Shown in pieces: positions 61,001 through 64,000 of a stretch of DNA of 64,000 nucleotides. How positions within the stretch are numbered: the stretch's first letter is position 1; every line of letters begins with the position of its first letter. This stretch comes from Rhinopomastus cyanomelas (Eukaryota > Chordata > Aves > Bucerotiformes > Rhinopomastidae). The stretch is from contig VXBP01002343.1 in NCBI GenBank assembly GCA_013400115.1, forward strand, positions 1 through 64,000, read 5' to 3'. The position numbers and the translations under genes were made by a program. Under the pieces are notes generated by a model. It saw only the letters and a program-made list of their open reading frames with translations. It searched no databases and was not told the origin of the DNA.

Positions 61001-62347
61001 TCTAGGTACCTACATTCTGACAACCGCCCTGCTGCCCCTCCTGGAAAAAGCCGATGATGCCAGAGTGGTGAGTGTGTGATGCTGTTGAAAAAGTGGTGGT
61101 TTTCTACTCCTACCTTTGGATCTGTGACAGCATTTCTTTGCCTGTGCTAGCAGCGCAGCATTAGTTACCGTGCTGTAGGCATCTCCAGAATTCTCTTGGA
61201 TTTTGCCAACAACAAGCTCCTTCTCCAAGGCAAAGCTCCCGCCTGCTGCTCTCAACCTTTCGGTGGAAATCGAAACGTTTCCTTTGGAAGCTTCCCCTTT
61301 TAATTTCCCTGCAGCAAGTTCTCTCCTGCAGCACAATGCAAAACACCTGCAGCAGGCTTAAGAGAGCCTTGTGAGTCTCGGTGTAAAACAGGTCAGGGGC
61401 TACATGCGTTCACCTGACATTTCCCAAGCTCTGTGCAGCCTCTTGTTCTCCAGCTGTCTTCTGTAAATGCCCGACCTCCAAACTACAGGCAGTGCTGTTT
61501 TGCTGTTCTCCTTCTCCCCGCTGCTTTTCTAAGGAAGAAGCACGCACTTCCCTGAAGGAGTAGGCACCATGCTGAGCAAAAATCGCATTCTAAAGAGTAA
61601 TTCTGTTTCCTCCACCTCACCTCCAGGTATGCTCCGTGCACAAGCACACACGCAGCTCAGAGAGTACGCAGAGGACTCCCTAGGGACTTCCACATGTGGC
61701 CTGAAGACCACATTGCACACATGAGTGCCTCCGTGGGGAGTTAGTGGTTCTGCTTTCCATTCATCTGCTTTTCATTCATTTGGTTGCAGATAACTGTCTC
61801 TTCTGGGGGCATGCTAGTGCAAAAATTAAACGTATCTGACTTGCAGTCGGGAAGCGGGACGTTTGATGGAACTATGGTGTATGCACAAAACAAGGTACAG
61901 TCCAAAGCCCTGGGCTTGTTTACTAGGCAGCTGTTAGCATCTGCTTTGCAAAAAGTCATGCTTTTCACTGCTGCTTTCCAATTGCATCCAACCTGGACAG
62001 AGACTCACAGACAATAGTCTTCAGGAGGATGGTGGGACACACCTCGGAGTGTGCGCTGCCTTCCAGGGAGACCACGACCAGACTTTTGACTTTACATGTC
62101 TCAAGGGTCTGTGGTCTGTGGCTTCTGCCTGCTTAGTCTGGAGCTTGTAGACTGGTCAGTAAAAGCAGTGGAACCACTGTAAACTTGGCTGGAAACTAAC
62201 CTGGTAGATTAACTGTTGACTATGATACTAGTCTGGCTCTTTTTCTTCTACCCTAGAGACAGCAAGTTGTCCTGACCGAGCAATGGGCAAAAGCTCACAG
62301 AAACATCCATTTCTCGGTGATGCATCCTGGCTGGGCAGACACTCCAG
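37002..62347 (+). CDS. DHRS12: DHRS12, SDR-family dehydrogenase/reductase (5' eight exons; 3' end outside window)
   Basis: Eight exons join to 706 nt (235 residues plus one base) without a stop; splice phases 2, 1, 0, 0, 1, 0, 0 all match. Classical SDR features are present. The cofactor-binding TGANSGIG is at residues 46-53. The NNAG motif is at 124-127. The catalytic Ser region VSSGG is at 173-177, and YAQNK at 201-205 holds the catalytic Tyr201 and Lys205. HPGWADTPG follows at 228-236. The Ser-to-Tyr spacing (about 26) is longer than in short SDRs and resembles retinol-dehydrogenase-like members. The N terminus (MSWYRNTVWFVKGLREYT) matches DHRS12 orthologues as I remember them. It is predicted to be an NAD(P)-dependent oxidoreductase; its physiological substrate is not settled. 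Roughly 80 C-terminal codons are expected past 64000. All key catalytic residues are intact. Confidence 0.93.
37495..37628 (+). CDS. DHRS12: DHRS12 exon 2 (Rossmann glycine motif)
   Basis: The acceptor is TTTGCTCAG and the donor GTGAGA. The exon encodes residues 19-63 with bases of split codons at both ends, including beta strand 1 and the dinucleotide-binding TGANSGIGKATA. Only a 437-bp GC-rich intron separates it from exon 1. Confidence 0.93.
37985..38272 (+). repeat. CR1 3' fragment in DHRS12 intron 2
   Basis: Well-preserved young subtype: GGAGGTTCCACATAAATATC, CACTGGAACAGGCTGCCCAG, ending TGTTCTGTGATTCTGTG. Confidence 0.9.
39374..39865 (-). repeat. CR1 3' fragment, antisense
   Basis: It begins with inverted octamer-like AATCATAGAGCAGAATC and reads back to ORF2-end sequence such as TTGGACACACTCCAGCACCT and CTCAAGGTGTGGCCTCACC. 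Confidence 0.88.
40105..40390 (-). repeat. Old CR1-like fragment, antisense
   Basis: Degraded but ordered CR1 pieces: AGGAACCTCTAGATGTCATC near the left end and CAATTTGTGGCCATGGTGC near the right. Boundaries are approximate. Confidence 0.5.
41245..41327 (+). CDS. DHRS12: DHRS12 exon 3
   Basis: The acceptor is GATTCCACCAG and the donor GTGAGT. It completes Gly64 and encodes residues 65-91 (GAVHLVCRNKERAEVAKG...). The VCRNK segment follows the second beta strand, where a basic residue often favours NADP(H) over NAD in SDRs. NADP(H) preference is therefore an inference. Confidence 0.92.
41464..41562 (-). repeat. CR1 3' end, antisense
   Basis: ACATCAGGGGTTGGAAGAGA followed by ATCATCTAATCCAATCCCCC and a GATCACCTAGACCAAGTCAC end. 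It starts about 140 bp downstream of DHRS12 exon 3. Confidence 0.85.
41985..42262 (+). repeat. CR1 3' fragment
   Basis: It starts at TCTCTCACAGGTAATTGGTG and runs through GAGGTGGTTGAGTCACC to TTTTCCAACCTGAATGATCC. Subtype similar to 470-962. Confidence 0.8.
45640..46760 (+). repeat. Scrambled CR1 ORF2 mosaic with reverse-transcriptase fragment
   Basis: Three CR1-derived blocks occur in non-genomic order. 45640-45860 resembles the ORF2 linker before the RT domain. 45970-46428 is the ORF2 C-terminal region. 46430-46760 encodes an RT piece with VYLDLSKAFDTVSHSIL, a core reverse-transcriptase motif. Undetermined bases lie at 45922 and 46698. No intact ORF remains. Confidence 0.75.
47205..47495 (+). 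repeat. CR1 3' fragment just upstream of DHRS12 exon 4
   Basis: GTTAGGACAAGGAGAAATGG through CATTCTATGATTCTGTGG. It ends only about 65 bp before the exon 4 acceptor, so it lies close to the branch-point region. Confidence 0.82.
47562..47654 (+). CDS. DHRS12: DHRS12 exon 4
   Basis: A strong T-rich tract precedes the TTTAG acceptor; the donor is GTAAGT. It is an exact 31-codon, phase-0 exon encoding residues 92-122 (NIFVHVVDISNPREIW...). It includes the Asp99 that typically contacts the adenine ring in SDRs. Confidence 0.93.
48805..49230 (+). repeat. CR1 3' fragment in DHRS12 intron 4
   Basis: Young subtype covering GTCCAGTGTAGAGCAATGAA through CCAATCCCTAATGATTCTA. It ends about 140 bp before exon 5. 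Confidence 0.9.
49374..49455 (+). CDS. DHRS12: DHRS12 exon 5 (NNAG motif)
   Basis: The acceptor is GCTGTTTTGCAG and the donor GTGAGT. It encodes residues 123-149 plus one base, beginning INNAGCMVN and including the helix Asn of NFATN that serves the SDR proton relay (Asn147 by family comparison). Confidence 0.93.
49820..49861. repeat. Short direct duplication (23-bp period)
   Basis: TATTCAGAAAGACATTGAA occurs at 49820-49838 and again at 49843-49861, a simple local tandem duplication in DHRS12 intron 5. Confidence 0.85.
51835..52455 (+). repeat. CR1 3' fragment (about 620 bp)
   Basis: It starts in the ORF2 C-terminal region (GGGTGATAAGCTGGACAAGG) and includes GGTCACCTTCCAAACCCTG and GGTGGTGGATCACTGAAACA. 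Frameshifts and an in-frame stop break the ORF. Confidence 0.85.
52748..53445 (+). repeat. CR1 3' fragment interrupted by an antisense CR1
   Basis: The outer element runs 52748-53036 and resumes at about 53151 to 53445, ending ACCATTCTATGAT. The ORF2 end (CTTACTGGAGCCTTTCAG) and the 3' UTR match across the interruption. Confidence 0.85.
53037..53150 (-). repeat. Nested CR1 3' end inside another CR1
   Basis: Inverted young-subtype tail (CATAGAATCATTAGGGATTG, CCAATCCCCCTGCAACAGC) inserted in the opposite orientation into the older element. Confidence 0.85.
53920..54165 (+). repeat. CR1 3' fragment
   Basis: GTGATGGAGCACTGAAACAGG through CTTTCTATGATTCTATT. Moderately diverged. Confidence 0.85.
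55775..55850 (-). repeat. Short CR1 3' end, antisense
   Basis: AATCACAGGATGTATTGAGT then GGAAAGGACCTCTAAAGG and CCATCTAGTCCAAACCCCC. Confidence 0.75.
56052..56400 (-). repeat. CR1 3' fragment, antisense
   Basis: AGAATCAGAGAATCACTTAG at the left, GGTGGTGATTCAGCCACCTC in the middle, and TCTTCTTGTCCTATTGC at the right. Confidence 0.85.
56925..57222 (+). repeat. Two joined CR1 3' ends
   Basis: The first (to about 57131) ends CTTCTAACCCTGACTGACTG. The second (57132-57222) is a young-subtype tail with GACTTGGTCTGGGTGATCC. Confidence 0.82.
57925..58160 (+). repeat. CR1 3' fragment
   Basis: GGGGAGGTTCAGATTAGACA through AATGATTCTATGATTTG. Confidence 0.82.
58262..58497 (+). repeat. CR1 3' fragment, young subtype
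   Basis: ACATAGGAGGTTCCACATAA through GATGTTCTGTGATTCTGTG. It starts 100 bp after the preceding CR1. Confidence 0.9.
60037..60228 (+). mobile_element. Candidate tRNA-Lys-derived SINE with CR1 3' tail
   Basis: The left part (about 60037-60128) resembles tRNA-Lys. TAGCTCAG at 60044 fits an A box, then TAGAGCATGGGACTCT, and GGTTTGAGCCC at 60107 fits a B box, inside a perfectly paired T-arm ATGGG/CCCAT. The D-loop is expanded and the anticodon loop is changed, so it is not a functional tRNA. The right part is a CR1 3' end (TTTCGAGGTCCCTTCCAACC then ATTCTGTGATTCC). A tRNA head plus LINE tail is the standard SINE plan. A chance insertion next to a CR1 end remains possible. Confidence 0.5.
60335..60618 (+). 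repeat. CR1 3' fragment
   Basis: CAACGGGTGCAAGCTGGAGC through CTTTCTGTAATTCTGTG. It lies about 110 bp after the tRNA-like/CR1 chimera. Confidence 0.88.
61006..61067 (+). CDS. DHRS12: DHRS12 exon 6
   Basis: The acceptor is CTGTCTTCTAG and the donor GTGAGT. It encodes residues 150-170 (GTYILTTALLPLLEKADD...). It follows an 11.5-kb intron that is the most CR1-rich part of the window. Confidence 0.92.
61790..61894 (+). CDS. DHRS12: DHRS12 exon 7 (catalytic Ser, Tyr, Lys)
   Basis: The acceptor is TTTGGTTGCAG and the donor GTACAG. The exact 35-codon exon encodes residues 171-205, opening ITVSSGGMLVQK and ending MVYAQNK, so it carries the complete catalytic Ser/Tyr/Lys set. Confidence 0.94.
62257..62347 (+). 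CDS. DHRS12: DHRS12 exon 8 (last coding exon in window)
   Basis: The acceptor is CTACCCTAG and the donor GTAACA. It encodes residues 206-235 plus one base, ending HPGWADTPG, the loop that contacts the nicotinamide in SDRs. No continuation exon was found in 62348-64000, so the gene runs off the right edge. Confidence 0.93.
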
Positions 62348-64000
62348 GTAACATTGGCTTGACACACTGACTTCATTTTTTGCTCTTTTCATGATTATCC
62401 TAAAAGCAAAGAGAAATGAAACTTGCTGGTAGATTTCTCCAACAGGTGCAGTGCTTTCTTGGCTCCTGAGTGGTGCTTGAAGCAGTTTTGTACCCCTGTG
62501 GTAGCTTTAGTGTAGAGGAGTCTTGCCTCTGGGCAAGAACAACCCCAGGTACCAGTGTAGGTTGGGGACTGACCTGCTGGAGAGCAGTGTAGGAAAAAGG
62601 GACCTGGGGATCCTAGTGGCCAGCAGGATGACCATGAGCCAGCAATGTGCTCTTGTGGCCAAGAAGGCCAACAGCATCCTGGGTGGATCAGAATGGGGGT
62701 GGTTAGCAGATGGAGAGAGGTCCTTCTCCCCCTCTGCTCTGCCCTGGTGAGAGACCAGTTCTTGGTCCTTCAGTTCAAGAAGGACACAGAGCTGCTGGAG
62801 GGTGTCCAGCGTAGAGCAATGAAGATGATGAGGGAAGTGGGACACCTCCCTTATAAGGAAAGGCTGAGGGAGCTGGGTCTCTTTAGCTTGGAGAAGAGGA
62901 AACTGAGGGGTGACCCCATTAATGTTGATAAATATGTGATGGGTGGGTGTCAGTAGGATGGAGCCAGGCTCTTCTCACTGTCATCTAGTGATAGGACAAG
63001 GGGCAAAGGGTGTGAGCTGGAACATAGGAGGTTCCATATCAATATCAGAAGGAACTTCTTCACTGTGAGGGTGACAGAGCCCTGGAACAGGCTGCCCGGG
63101 GGATTGTGGAGTCTCCTTCCCTGGAGATGTTTAAGGCCGGCCTGGACGTGTTCCTGTGTGACTTGGTCTAGGTGATCCTGCTGTTGCAGGGGGATTGGAC
63201 TAGATGATCTTTTGAGGTCCCTTCCAATCCCTAATGATTCTGTGATTCTACTCTGCACAGTATCTGCTGGCTGTGTACATCCAGAGAGCAACAGCAGGCA
63301 ATGAATGGTCCTGGCCAAATGCACATCAGAGCCTCACAGCTTTAAACTAACCTTCAAGTTACATTTGTAGTGGGACTGTTGAGCACACAGATGGAGCTGC
63401 TGCCTCTGAGTTCCAACATGCAGGCACTGGGAATTTTTGAAGGTATATAGAAAGCTGAGCACACGCCACTGTGCAAGTCCTGTTCCCCCTCTAAACATTT
63501 AGTGCTGTCAGGAATCAGCATGTTTGGCCAGACAGCCCTTTGTGTGAGCTGCAGCTGTTCTTCACCGACTGTCTCGGCAAGCAGGCCAGCAGCAGTGTTC
63601 CAGTACGAGCGTCGCATTCCACATCACATTACTGGCCCCTGACACCCTGGCTGGGGACGCAGATTCACAATCCGATCTCTAGTTTTAGTGGACACAGTTT
63701 CCCAAATTTGCTTATCGTGCCAGAAGCATTTACTCCATCTCCTTCCTGCTGAAAGCTGCCCTTTACGACTAAATGCCTCGGCATTTCTCTTTCATTCCAA
63801 TACATTTGGTTTTGAACATCCTTTGTGGGTTTCAAATGTGATGAACCATAAAGTTAGCACGCCTTAAAGTCTGAGGATTCTCCGAGCCCCAAAATAAACA
63901 GCTGCAATCATCACCTGTTGGACAAAATACAAAGAAACCAGGAGTTGAACAAGGGTTAGGTAGGGGGTTGAGGTACTGTTCACCTTAGTTTTTGAATATG
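62348..64000 (+). other. DHRS12: DHRS12 intron 8, incomplete
   Basis: After the GTAACA donor at 62348 there is one long CR1 and then about 750 bp of unique sequence. No exon encoding the missing DHRS12 C terminus was found before the window ends. Confidence 0.7.
62527..63250 (+). repeat. CR1 LINE 3' fragment (about 720 bp)
   Basis: The longest single CR1 piece in the window. It starts in ORF2 (AGGTTGGGGACTGACCTGCT) and keeps the C-terminal ORF2 block, the 3' UTR and an octamer tail. It begins 180 bp after DHRS12 exon 8. Confidence 0.9.

Larger units (their letters stand above)
49456..61005 (+). other. DHRS12: DHRS12 intron 5 (11.5 kb)
   Basis: The largest intron in the window, filled with CR1 fragments and the tRNA-like/CR1 chimera. 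The unique stretches 49.5-51.8, 54.2-55.7 and 58.5-60.0 kb have no recognised exon. 59165-59420 is unusually CpG-rich for an intron. Confidence 0.75.

Overview
This is vertebrate nuclear DNA, almost certainly from a bird. It is intron-rich and AT-leaning. It carries about thirty CR1 LINE 3' fragments that end in the ATTCTATG/ATTCTGTG octamers typical of avian CR1, and one LTR-type element with an avian-style layout. Many CR1 copies share a near-identical 3' end, which suggests a lineage with fairly recent CR1 activity; woodpeckers and relatives would fit, but that is only a guess. No bacterial gene, CRISPR array, rRNA or intact tRNA gene was found.

Two protein-coding genes lie on the + strand, head to tail. 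(1) TMEM272, a small four-pass membrane protein, has four coding exons: 6289-6346, 13929-13988, 20200-20282 and 23856-24218. They join in consistent phase to 187 codons plus a stop. A TATA-like box near 2280 and a strong splice donor at 2457 suggest a non-coding first exon at about 2309-2456. (2) DHRS12, a short-chain dehydrogenase/reductase, starts in a CpG island at about 36.6-37.1 kb. Eight of its coding exons are present: 37002-37057, 37495-37628, 41245-41327, 47562-47654, 49374-49455, 61006-61067, 61790-61894 and 62257-62347. Together they encode residues 1-235 plus one base. The 3' end of the gene lies beyond the right edge of the window. From memory, TMEM272 and DHRS12 are also neighbours on human 13q14, which supports both names. 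I see no operon-like link between them.

Layout: 1-2.3 kb is upstream sequence with two CR1 fragments. 2.3-24.2 kb is TMEM272; its introns hold few clear repeats, including an ancient LINE remnant, a long TG tract and a TAAT-motif cluster. 24.2-35.6 kb is intergenic, with CR1s and a 27-bp minisatellite. 35.6-36.6 kb is an LTR plus a second diverged copy of its 3' half, abutting the DHRS12 CpG island. 37-64 kb is DHRS12, whose introns are crowded with CR1s mostly in the sense orientation. They also hold a nested CR1, a scrambled CR1 reverse-transcriptase mosaic containing two undetermined bases, and a tRNA-Lys-like head joined to a CR1 tail.

The most interesting item is the tRNA-Lys/CR1 chimera at 60037-60228, a candidate CR1-mobilised SINE. 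Next are the LTR duplication next to the DHRS12 promoter and the sense bias of CR1s in DHRS12. No wholly new multi-gene system is evident.
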